64,000 bases of DNA from a bacterium (GTDB lineage: Bacteria; Babelota; Babeliae; Babelales; GCA-2401785). Shown in pieces: positions 15,175-22,664 of the stretch; the stretch's first letter is position 1; every line of letters begins with the position of its first letter. The notes beneath the pieces are model-generated. The model searched no databases, had not been told where the DNA came from, and saw only the letters and a list, made by a program, of their open reading frames with translations. The stretch spans positions 60,708 through 124,707 of the forward strand of contig JAHFBP010000002.1 of NCBI GenBank assembly GCA_023249975.1, read 5' to 3'. Position numbers and translations under genes: made by a program.

Positions 15175-16101
15175 ATGTTAAAATCCATAGCCCTTTGCTG
15201 CATACTCATCGCTCACGCCCAACTACAACCACAATCAATCATCCCCAAAGAAGAAGGTGGACAGGTCATTCTCGATCTGTCCGGCCAAGCTCTTACAAAT
15301 TTGAATGATCTTGCCAAAATCCCTGGGATTGAAAAAGTAACCGTGCTGGGGCTTGCCAACAACAACTTAACAACCCTCACCCCAAACGACTTAGACAGTT
15401 GCCTGCACCTGACTCATCTTGATATCTCGCACAATCAATTGCACACTTTTGATTCACAGGCACTCAAATCACACCATAAGTTGGTTCATTTGGACCTTTC
15501 GCACAACCAGCTGCACACCATTTCCGCATTTCCCGAACGACTACAACTTTCATCACTGATGTTGAATAACAACCGGCTCAAATCGATTGACGCAACACTC
15601 CTTGAATCCTTGAGTCGACTGACCGTTCTTGATCTTTCACGCAACCAGATTGAAGCCTTTCCGCATCTGCACAATCTGTCTCAGTTGACCAATCTCAACC
15701 TATCCCGCAATAAACTCACGGCCTTTTCACGAAACATCCTCAAGGGCTTGGGTAGTCTTCGCAATGCCAATTTTTCACATAATAAAATACACCAGATAAA
15801 AACACTAGGTGGCATGAAAAACATTGTGTCACTCAATCTTTCTAATAATCACATTTGGAATCTGGAAGAATTTGATTTTTCAATTTTTGCCTCACTGAGC
15901 TGGCTTAATTTACGAAACAATCAAATCATTAACATCGATTCTCTTGTGACGCTTGGCCAACTGCCAGCACTGCTCAAGCTCGACCTTGATGGCAACAATA
16001 TTATTGATCTGCAGCCACTTAACTCGCTTCTTGAAAAACAGCAATGTACCATTACCACCAATCGCGATGTGTTTTTTAGAAAAGGACCCAAATTAATCTA
16101 G
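15175..16101 (+). CDS. Secreted leucine-rich-repeat protein
   Basis: 308 residues. A signal peptide (KSIALCCILIAHAQLQ) is followed by about ten leucine-rich repeats of 20-24 residues in the pattern LxxLDLSHNQL (for example LTHLDISHNQLHTF, LVHLDLSHNQLHTI, LTVLDLSRNQIEAF). LRR solenoids bind proteins; in host-associated bacteria exported LRR proteins often act on the host, which is an inference here. GAGGTGG sits 7 nt before the ATG. The 3' end overlaps the convergent ftsB-like gene by 4 bp. Confidence 0.9.
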   Translation: MLKSIALCCILIAHAQLQPQSIIPKEEGGQVILDLSGQALTNLNDLAKIPGIEKVTVLGLANNNLTTLTPNDLDSCLHLTHLDISHNQLHTFDSQALKSHHKLVHLDLSHNQLHTISAFPERLQLSSLMLNNNRLKSIDATLLESLSRLTVLDLSRNQIEAFPHLHNLSQLTNLNLSRNKLTAFSRNILKGLGSLRNANFSHNKIHQIKTLGGMKNIVSLNLSNNHIWNLEEFDFSIFASLSWLNLRNNQIINIDSLVTLGQLPALLKLDLDGNNIIDLQPLNSLLEKQQCTITTNRDVFFRKGPKLI

Positions 16102-16370
16102 ACCAAATAAACCCGGTCCCCAGGCCGTGCAAGCGCCAGATGTTCACGCCCAAATTTTTCACGGCAAAAATCATGCTCATGCCAGGTTTGAATAATTTTA
16201 GTGTCACTTTCAATTTCATGGTCCAGCTGGACGATTTGCTGTTTGATACTGGCAATTTGGTGCCGCAACGAATTAACATGCACAATGCCGCCGTGCCCCC
16301 AGACGATACGTTCTACGGCACAAACCCCGGCAACGAGCAATAATCCTACGACAAAAATTCTGATTAACAT
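16098..16370 (-). CDS. ftsB: FtsB/DivIC-like septum protein
   Basis: 90 residues with the full layout of the septum-formation initiator family: one N-terminal membrane span (IRIFVVGLLLVAGVCAV), a short coiled coil (VNSLRHQIASIKQQIVQLDHE) and a C-terminal EKFGREHLALARPGDRVYLV motif. FtsB links FtsL and FtsQ at the division site in the inner membrane. AGGAGA lies 7 nt before the ATG. Divergent from the CtpA-type protease gene. Identification rests on layout and the C-terminal motif. Confidence 0.8.
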   Translation of the reverse strand: MLIRIFVVGLLLVAGVCAVERIVWGHGGIVHVNSLRHQIASIKQQIVQLDHEIESDTKIIQTWHEHDFCREKFGREHLALARPGDRVYLV

Positions 16371-16475
16371 GACGCGTCTCCTGATAGGTACATCAAATAT
16401 CTTAAATAATCATACGTTAATGATGTAGCGTAGCCCAAGCATACTTGCATCAACCACTACTTGGGGAGCTTTTTG

Positions 16476-18059
16476 ATGAAAACGTCCACGACATGTATGT
16501 CCACATTAACCCGCATGACCACTAAGATTATCATATTGCTTTCTCTCATCAGCGTATTTTCCCTCGAAGCCAAAAAAGCAAAAGAATCCATTCCGCCTGA
16601 AAAGCAAAAACAGGAAATCTTCAAATGGATCAGAACAACGTCAGAAATTATCTCACTCGTTGAAGAAAAATCATTCCGCACCATCGATTTTTCAAACTTT
16701 TTTCAAACTATGCTCAAAGCCGGAATAGCCAGTTTAGATGCCCACTCTGCTCTTTTGCCCAATTTTGAAGAAGTGAGTGAGTCTCTTTCTGGTAAATTCT
16801 CTGGAATAGGAATTAGTATCATCAGTAAATCCAATGAAGATGACCACCTCATGATTGTTGACGTCATTGATGGCGGACCTTCTGAAAAGGCCGGACTGCA
16901 AGGCGGCGACAAAATTGTGGAAGTTGACGGCGAAAAACTCCGTGGACTCTCTTCCGATGAAGTGATTGATAAAATCAAAGGCGAAGTGGGCACCATCGTC
17001 AAACTCAAAATTATTCGCACCAAAAATCCCCTTGAATTCAGCGTAAAACGCGACATCATTAAAGAACAAAGTTCAGAATACTATCGATTTAACGAACAAA
17101 ACATCGACTACCTCGGCCTGAAAATCTTTAATGAACTTTCTCCAAAACAGATGAAGGACCTGCTGGTAAAAGCGAACAAGGGTGATTCCAAAGGCATCAT
17201 TTTGGATCTGCGCCGTAATCCTGGTGGTGTTCTTGAATCCGTGGTGGAAATGTCAGGACTCATGCTTCCCAAGGGGTCAAAGGTCGTTATCACCAAAGAC
17301 CGCAAGGGCAAGGTGGCCAGCGAACATTTTACCAAAACTGACCCCGTGCTGAAAAGATCGGTACCCATTTTCATCTTGATTAACAACTTTACAGCATCTG
17401 CCTCAGAAATCTTGGCCGGAGCTTTACGGCATTATTCCCGTGAAGACAATGAAGTCGACGGCTCAGAGCTGCGTGTGTTTTTGGTTGGAACCACCACGTT
17501 CGGCAAAGGATCTGTGCAAGAAGTCATCCCCGTCAGTAATGGATGCGCACTCAAACAAACTTCACTGCTCTATTTCCTTCCCGACGGCTCTTCCATCCAG
17601 GCCACCGGAATTGAGCCTGACTTCCTGATCAAACCCAAAACAATTCCCACCATGGAACTGAAATGGCTTGATGAATTTAACGGCAAGGAAACCTCACTCC
17701 GTCACCACATAACCCAAGATGAGATTAAAAAAATCAATGAAGGTAAGTTCCCTGGATATGCCCATGAAATAGATAAAGAGACTCGGAAAAAGCAAGCCGC
17801 TGAAGAATCGAAAAAAACTGAAAACGATGAATTAGAAGAAAAAGGCGAAAAAATCTTGGATAAAAAGACTTTAGCCAAAAAACGAACCGAAGCTATTTCT
17901 CTCGATATTCAAATTCAAGCTTGTTTTAATATGATCAATTTGCTCAACATGGCCGAACGTGTTGATAAAAATCTCGTGAACACCCATAAAAACGCCCTAG
18001 AATTTCTAAAAAAGAACTATTTAGTGGACACTCCCATGCCTGTAATTAAGGTCGAATAA
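16476..18059 (+). CDS. S41 carboxyl-terminal processing protease (CtpA/Prc type) with PDZ domain
   Basis: About 527 residues from ATG 16476, chosen because GGGGAG lies 7 nt upstream. A hydrophobic N-terminal segment (TTKIIILLSLISVFSLEA) gives export or anchoring in the periplasm. A PDZ domain (roughly 95-180, GKFSGIGISI... GGDKIVEVDGEKL) precedes the S41 domain with LDLRRNPGG, the nucleophile Ser in NNFTASASEI (about 306) and the general-base Lys in TTFGKGSVQE (about 342). The C-terminal tail is charged and helical. Such proteases trim C-termini of periplasmic proteins. Transcribed alone. Confidence 0.93.
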   Translation: MKTSTTCMSTLTRMTTKIIILLSLISVFSLEAKKAKESIPPEKQKQEIFKWIRTTSEIISLVEEKSFRTIDFSNFFQTMLKAGIASLDAHSALLPNFEEVSESLSGKFSGIGISIISKSNEDDHLMIVDVIDGGPSEKAGLQGGDKIVEVDGEKLRGLSSDEVIDKIKGEVGTIVKLKIIRTKNPLEFSVKRDIIKEQSSEYYRFNEQNIDYLGLKIFNELSPKQMKDLLVKANKGDSKGIILDLRRNPGGVLESVVEMSGLMLPKGSKVVITKDRKGKVASEHFTKTDPVLKRSVPIFILINNFTASASEILAGALRHYSREDNEVDGSELRVFLVGTTTFGKGSVQEVIPVSNGCALKQTSLLYFLPDGSSIQATGIEPDFLIKPKTIPTMELKWLDEFNGKETSLRHHITQDEIKKINEGKFPGYAHEIDKETRKKQAAEESKKTENDELEEKGEKILDKKTLAKKRTEAISLDIQIQACFNMINLLNMAERVDKNLVNTHKNALEFLKKNYLVDTPMPVIKVE

Positions 18060-18086
18060 CAAAAACATTAAAAAAGTAACAATTGA

Positions 18087-18110
18087 GGGTTTATTTTTCG
18101 GAATAAACCC
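18087..18110 (+). terminator. Hairpin after the CtpA-type gene
   Basis: A perfect 9-bp stem GGGTTTATT/AATAAACCC with a 6-nt loop, 27 bp after the stop codon. No T tract follows, so termination is likely but unproven; a possible -10 box for the tRNA cluster (TATACT, 18113-18118) lies right behind it. Confidence 0.45.
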
Positions 18111-18174
18111 CGTATACTTGCTGAGTGTGGAAACGCAAGTGAAAACTTGAGCAATCCATCACTACGTACGTTAT

Positions 18175-18251
18175 GGTGGGTGTAGCTCAGTTGGCAGAGC
18201 ATCAGATTGTGGTTCTGAGGGTCGCGGGTTCGAGCCCCGTCACTCACCCCA
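18175..18251 (+). tRNA. tRNA-His (GTG)
   Basis: Complete cloverleaf: acceptor GTGGGTG/CACTCAC, anticodon arm TCAGA-TTGTGGT-TCTGA giving anticodon GTG, T arm GCGGG-TTCGAGC-CCCGT. It has the extra 5' G (18175) facing C73 typical of tRNA-His, and CCA is encoded. First of three tRNA genes. Confidence 0.95.
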
Positions 18252-18341
18252 GTTTTCGCGTATACGAATGCCTTTTATCTTGAAATTAATTACCGGTTCG
18301 CTCTAATCAAAATTTATTTTGTTTTAGACGAAAATACTTGT

Positions 18342-18418
18342 CGGGGTGTGGCGCAGCCCGGTAGCGCACTCGCTTTGGGAGCGAGGGGTCGTCGGTTCGA
18401 ATCTGACCACCCCGACCA
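18342..18418 (+). tRNA. tRNA-Pro (TGG)
   Basis: Acceptor CGGGGTG/CACCCCG, anticodon arm CTCGC-TTTGGGA-GCGAG giving TGG, discriminator A and encoded CCA. Confidence 0.95.
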
Positions 18419-18489
18419 TTTTTACACAAAAGCAGATCTTCATCTGCTTTGTTCTCTTTATGATAATTTAATTTTTTTGAACATTATTT

Positions 18490-18566
18490 GTGCCCGTAGC
18501 TCAGCTGGATAGAGCAACGGATTTCTAATCCGTAGGTCACAGGTTCGAGTCCTGTCGGGCACACCA
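18490..18566 (+). tRNA. tRNA-Arg (TCT)
   Basis: Acceptor GTGCCCG/CGGGCAC, anticodon arm ACGGA-TTTCTAA-TCCGT giving TCT, encoded CCA. It ends 1 bp before the convergent RING gene's stop codon. Confidence 0.95.
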
Positions 18567-18567
18567 C

Positions 18568-19041
18568 TTATTTAGCCAGTCCAGTCTTATACAACTGAGT
18601 GGTACTACGCTCATTTTTTCTGCGCTGATTTTTATGATGACGGTATGAAATCGTTACATGTACATGTTCTTCCAAATCAAAGATATCTGCAGATGCTCCG
18701 ACACTATCGTTTTCGTCGATATAAATTTGAGGCTGTTGCTCAAGAAGAGCCCTTAAAATGTCTGGTGTTAACTCACTACGACACAAGGGACATGTCTCTA
18801 TTTTTTTCTCAATCAACCAATCAAAACATCTGTGACATAGGCTATGACCCACATAATGCGTACACTCAAAAACTGGAATTGTACGCAAAGTGTCTTTAAT
18901 GACCTCTTTACAGACACAACACTCTACTATTTCAACTGATGTGCTTGGATTCTCCGCGGATTCTTCAATAACAGCGTTACCTACTTGAACAAATCCGCCC
19001 AAAAATATTGTTACTACACATATTTTTAATAATAATTTCAT
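18568..19041 (-). CDS. Secreted RING-finger protein
   Basis: 157 residues. A signal peptide ([22 protein letters not shown]) is followed by a compact RING-H2-like zinc site: CCVC (about 42-45), then C-T-H-Y-V-G-H, LCHRC, and CPLC near 86-89, with the usual spacing. RING domains act as E3 ubiquitin ligases by binding E2 enzymes. Bacteria of this kind have no ubiquitin pathway, so a target inside a eukaryotic host is the natural inference. The C-terminus is basic and polar. GGGA sits 8 nt before the ATG. Confidence 0.85.
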   Translation of the reverse strand: MKLLLKICVVTIFLGGFVQVGNAVIEESAENPSTSVEIVECCVCKEVIKDTLRTIPVFECTHYVGHSLCHRCFDWLIEKKIETCPLCRSELTPDILRALLEQQPQIYIDENDSVGASADIFDLEEHVHVTISYRHHKNQRRKNERSTTQLYKTGLAK

Positions 19042-19158
19042 GAAAGATTTCCCATAAATATAAAATTGATCAATTTTTTTGCACCATTATAATAATACAT
19101 ATGTAAATATATGGCTTTATAAAAGCACATTAATTCATAAATATTCAAGGTAAAAATC

Positions 19159-19746
19159 TTGGTTCCACAAAAAATATGGTATGTCACCGGAAACACCTTA
19201 AAATTTCAGGAAGTGGCCAACTGCTTTGCAGAGCACAATGCCCCCCTGATCTTGGAGCAAACAGATCTCGACACCGACGAGCCACAAACTTTGGATATGC
19301 TCAAGATTACCGTAACCAAAGCACGTGCTGCCTGGAATCAATTGCAAGCTCCTGCCCTGGTCGACGATTCTGGAATTTATTTTGAAAAATATCATAACTT
19401 TCCTGGCGTCATGACCAAATTTTTGTATCAGGCCATTGGCATTGAGGGATTGACCAAATTGGTCGATGCGGGAGATAAAGCAGAATTCAGGATCATTATG
19501 GCGTATGTCTGGGGACCGAACGATGATCAAATCAAGTTTTTCACAGCCTCTTGCCCCGGTACGATAGTAATGCCTGACCCAAGCAGGTCAATCGATAATC
19601 ACTATCCCTATGACGTGATTTTCAAGCCCAATGGCAGCGAGCTGACGTACGATCAATTGCGCTCACAACCGAGTGGCAGAACTCAATTTAGTTATCGAAT
19701 TCAAGCTGCCCAGAAGTTCTTGCAGTGGTATCTGAAACAAAATTAG
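19159..19746 (+). CDS. rdgB: RdgB/HAM1-type non-canonical purine NTP pyrophosphatase
   Basis: 195 residues. Family motifs are present in order: TGNTLKFQEV at the N-terminus (substrate loop), VDDSGIYFE near 70, and a C-terminal YDVIFKPNG and SGRTQFSYR. The enzyme hydrolyses ITP/XTP/dITP to monophosphates and keeps them out of DNA and RNA. The start is TTG 19159, with AAGGT 8 nt upstream; the first in-frame ATG would remove the substrate motif. A terminator follows. Confidence 0.88.
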   Translation: MVPQKIWYVTGNTLKFQEVANCFAEHNAPLILEQTDLDTDEPQTLDMLKITVTKARAAWNQLQAPALVDDSGIYFEKYHNFPGVMTKFLYQAIGIEGLTKLVDAGDKAEFRIIMAYVWGPNDDQIKFFTASCPGTIVMPDPSRSIDNHYPYDVIFKPNGSELTYDQLRSQPSGRTQFSYRIQAAQKFLQWYLKQN

Positions 19747-19752
19747 ATAAAA

Positions 19753-19786
19753 AAATAAGGCTGCCTTATTAAAAGCAGCCTTATTT
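19753..19786. terminator. Bidirectional terminator
   Basis: A perfect 12-bp stem AAATAAGGCTGC/GCAGCCTTATTT with a 10-nt loop between convergent genes. A tract of A on the left gives a U tract for the minus-strand gene. Confidence 0.85.
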
Positions 19787-19895
19787 AAAAAAGGGGAAAG
19801 TGTGGGGAAAATGTTATGTTTTAAATCAAATTCGCAGTTGATTCTTTTTCAACAAGCAAAGCCCCAGGTTCAGCATAAAAAGCTTTCATAACTTC

Positions 19896-20615
19896 TTATT
19901 CTGCAATATTTGCCTCAATATCTTTAATCTTTGATGCGTCAGGAACTATCAAAGTCTGCTGCATTTCATCGGCTTGTTCAATTAGCGTTGCATATGCTCG
20001 ACCATTGCCATGGAGAGCCATTAACAACAAATTAGCCTCATCAACCGTAAGTCCACAGCTGGGCGCTAATTTTGCAATACGAGTCTTTAACTTATCCAAA
20101 TGATCTTCTTTTGTTCCACCACGTAATGCAACGCATGCCTCTGCGTACTCCATGCAAAATGTGGCAATAGCGGCATCTTTTTCTTCAACAGTTGAAAACT
20201 CAGCGACCTTCTTTTTAATCAAACTACGCATCTGATTATTAAAATTACGTCCCCAAGCCACCCTTTTTGCGTTTAAAATCATCATATCTGCAGCACGAAA
20301 CACATTTTCTTCGAATTCATTCGAGAATAAGCGATAGGTCTGAAAGGCCTCTACAAACCTATTACGCCATATGGCAATAGCCTCATCTTTTTCAGCTGAA
20401 GTTGAAAACTCTGTGGCTATTATTTTATCAAGCTCTTTCTCAAGCTTTTTTAGAACATATTTGACCCAAACAACCATAACCAGCGGAGGTATTATTGTTA
20501 CTGCGCTTACAGCAACTAAACCATACATAACATTTCTTCTAGATAGGGCTTGCGGTTCAACACTGCTTGACAAGAACCCAATCAATACAAGCGACAATAC
20601 CAATTTTTTCAACAT
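19896..20615 (-). CDS. Membrane-anchored or secreted protein, duplicated family
   Basis: 239 residues. N-terminal signal-type segment (LKKLVLSLVLIGFLSSS) and a second hydrophobic span (VMYGLVAVSAVTIIPPLVMV), then a helical domain. An internal repeat is visible: EFSTSAEKDEAIAIWRNRF and EFSTVEEKDAAIATFCMEY. The first 60 residues resemble the protein at 21895-22392. The upstream DNA contains a duplicated mutS 3' end, so this gene is a copy made together with part of mutS. AAGGAAGAG precedes the ATG. Function unknown. Confidence 0.7.
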   Translation of the reverse strand: MLKKLVLSLVLIGFLSSSVEPQALSRRNVMYGLVAVSAVTIIPPLVMVVWVKYVLKKLEKELDKIIATEFSTSAEKDEAIAIWRNRFVEAFQTYRLFSNEFEENVFRAADMMILNAKRVAWGRNFNNQMRSLIKKKVAEFSTVEEKDAAIATFCMEYAEACVALRGGTKEDHLDKLKTRIAKLAPSCGLTVDEANLLLMALHGNGRAYATLIEQADEMQQTLIVPDASKIKDIEANIAE

Positions 20616-20629
20616 GGCTCTTCCTTTTT

Positions 20630-20862
20630 TTATGCAAAAATAGTCGTAAAAACCTCACTTTTTAAGTGTACCACAAGGCCTAAGATTCGATCAATTCACC
20701 TTAAAAATCCCCATAAATTTTCAATTCTGATGGCTTTACTTCATTAATTGCCAGAGAATATCCAGGGCACGGCGGGGAGAAATGTCGTCAGGATCGAGAG
20801 TCTCGAGAATTTCGAGCATTTTTTGTGATTTTTGATTCGCGGCTCGGAGACGGGCAACTTCC
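20630..20862 (-). repeat. Duplicated block, copy of 22425-22664
   Basis: Starting near GTAAAAACCTCACTTTTT and ending at CGGGCAACTTC, this block matches the intergenic and mutS 3' region at about 22445-22664. The match is strongest over the mutS part and looser elsewhere. It marks a tandem duplication that copied the upstream region of a secreted gene together with the end of mutS. Confidence 0.85.
20736..20862 (-). pseudogene. mutS 3'-end fragment (about 42 codons)
   Basis: Nearly identical to the last 42 codons of mutS (22538-22664), including the stop codon. Only a few substitutions are seen (for example GGATCGAGAG for GGGTCGAGAA). It is cut off on the left of mutS sequence at 20862, has no start codon and is plainly a remnant of duplication. 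Confidence 0.9.
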
Positions 20863-20883
20863 TATAGATAAAAATTTTTATGC

Positions 20884-21852
20884 TTAAATTCCGCAAGTTT
20901 TAGGGATTAAGCCCACTTGCTCAAGTTTCACCAAAAAATCATGTAGCGATTCAACAGTACTTTTAACCAAATCACCGCTATTTGGTACAATACCAAAAGT
21001 ATTTTTTGGGACATGAGCTTCAACATTCGCCTCTGCAGCCTTAAGTACATGTTCAAACATAACAATCCCGGCTTCAAGCCCTACCGATATTGCATGTTTT
21101 TCCAATTGGTCCTTCATAAAATATAAATAACACAAGAAGGCCCGGATGCAATTAAGGCCTGTATAGTAATCCACAACCGAAGATAATGTTGAACTATCAA
21201 AATGGTACGTGCTGGTTGTACTTGTCGTCATATTTACAAAATTAACGGTTGTTGTGATATCTCTACCAGCTCGCATGCTCAGCTCACTCATAATATCTTC
21301 TAGATATACTTCAGCTTCGCAATATTCAGAAATAGTCGGAGCTTCATGACAAGGCACAACATATGTATTTGGACAAAAATAGCACAATACAAAATCACGC
21401 TTTCTCGCTTCTAATTCATGACGTTTCTTATCCCGTTCGGCTCTAAACTCAGCTCTCACAGAATCATCTTTAAAATTCTTAAGTGAAACATTCCCCTTTA
21501 TTTCGTGCTGAATTTTCGTAAAAATTGAGGGGTCACTTTCAAGCTTTTCAAGTACATACTGTAGACCTGCAATATTCGCATTCAAAACAACAGCAGGAGC
21601 AACCGCAGGATTTTGAGTTTCAAGCCAATATTGATAACACACAATCAAAGCCTTAAGAACCGCAATCGCTTGTGTATTATCAATTAAATCAAAAACAACA
21701 ACCCCTGGCTGTTCAATTGAGCGAGCCTTAAGCTCGCCATAGGACTGAAAAAGGTATTCGCGAGCATCAACAAATTCTTGCTGAGTCACTTCTGCCCGAA
21801 TAGCCAATGAAAATCCAACACAGAACACCAAAGCAAATAACATTTTTTTCAT
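20884..21852 (-). CDS. Secreted protein, unknown function
   Basis: 322 residues from the ATG at 21852, where a signal peptide begins (KKMLFALVFCVGFSLAIRA); a longer in-frame start at 21888 adds 12 basic residues. Two weakly similar helical halves can be seen (AIAVLKALIVCYQYWLETQ and CIRAFLCYLYFMKDQLEKH), suggesting an internal duplication. Several cysteines cluster near the middle (VLCYFCPN, VPCHE, YCEAE). It lies 42 bp behind the gene at 21895-22392, so the two are probably co-transcribed. No family recognised. Confidence 0.65.
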   Translation of the reverse strand: MKKMLFALVFCVGFSLAIRAEVTQQEFVDAREYLFQSYGELKARSIEQPGVVVFDLIDNTQAIAVLKALIVCYQYWLETQNPAVAPAVVLNANIAGLQYVLEKLESDPSIFTKIQHEIKGNVSLKNFKDDSVRAEFRAERDKKRHELEARKRDFVLCYFCPNTYVVPCHEAPTISEYCEAEVYLEDIMSELSMRAGRDITTTVNFVNMTTSTTSTYHFDSSTLSSVVDYYTGLNCIRAFLCYLYFMKDQLEKHAISVGLEAGIVMFEHVLKAAEANVEAHVPKNTFGIVPNSGDLVKSTVESLHDFLVKLEQVGLIPKTCGI

Positions 21853-21894
21853 AATATTTTTTCTCTTTTTTAAAAAACAATTTTTCATCAGTTG

Positions 21895-22392
21895 TTATTC
21901 TATAGCAAACTCAACAGAAGTTTCTTCAGATTGAGAATCAACTTTTGGCAAGGCAGCCAATTCCTCTGCAATAAACTCTTTCACTCTACAAACTGTTTCT
22001 TCTACAAGGATTTTAAAAAAAGTATCTGGGTCTTGTGTTGTTACTTTATAACCTTGAAAGTGTCTCAAGATAAAATTCTCGTTCAAAATCCAATAATTTA
22101 AAATCTCTGCAGCAGAGCACCCCAATCCTGGAATAATCACACCTACGTCTTCGCCATACACGGCATGCGCCTTAATGACATATTCATCACAAAATCGAGG
22201 GAAATCATACATTTTTCCAGCGACAGGAGCATTTTTCTTAGAATAATGACGCAAAATCAGCGCGAAAGTAGTTAAAGCAGTAACTGAAACAAAAGTTGCG
22301 ACAATCGGATATAGACTATTCCGAGCTTTTAGCCCTGTCCCACTACTCAATACACCAGCCAACACAACAACCATCACTAATTTTTTGAACAT
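21895..22392 (-). CDS. Secreted/membrane protein, paralogue of 19896-20615 at the N-terminus
   Basis: 165 residues. N-terminal signal segment (FKKLVMVVVLAGVLSSG) and a second hydrophobic span (LYPIVATFVSVTALTTFALIL) match the layout and partly the sequence of the protein at 19896. The remainder is a short helical domain (YDFPRFCDEYVIKAH). AAGGAAGAAGCC precedes the ATG, as in the paralogue. Lies 145 bp after mutS on the same strand. Function unknown. Confidence 0.65.
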   Translation of the reverse strand: MFKKLVMVVVLAGVLSSGTGLKARNSLYPIVATFVSVTALTTFALILRHYSKKNAPVAGKMYDFPRFCDEYVIKAHAVYGEDVGVIIPGLGCSAAEILNYWILNENFILRHFQGYKVTTQDPDTFFKILVEETVCRVKEFIAEELAALPKVDSQSEETSVEFAIE

Positions 22393-22424
22393 GGCTTCTT
22401 CCTTTTTTTATAAAATTCAAAAAT

Positions 22425-22664
22425 GTTCTTTTTTACTAAAAAAGCCGTAAAAACCTCACTTTTTGAGTGTATCACAGGGAAAGAAATCCGACCAATTCAC
22501 CTTAAAATTCCCAATAAATCTTTCAGCTCTGATGGCTTTACTTCATTAATTGCCAGAGAATATCCAGGGCACGGCGGGGAGAAATGTCGTCAGGGTCGAG
22601 AATCTCGAGAATTTCGAGCATTTTTTGTGTTTTTTGATTCGCGGCTCGGAGACGGGCAACTTCT
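22425..22664 (-). repeat. Source block of the mutS-tail duplication
   Basis: The intact counterpart of 20630-20862: the intergenic region plus the last 127 bp of mutS. Here the mutS reading frame continues, so this is the original. Confidence 0.8.
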
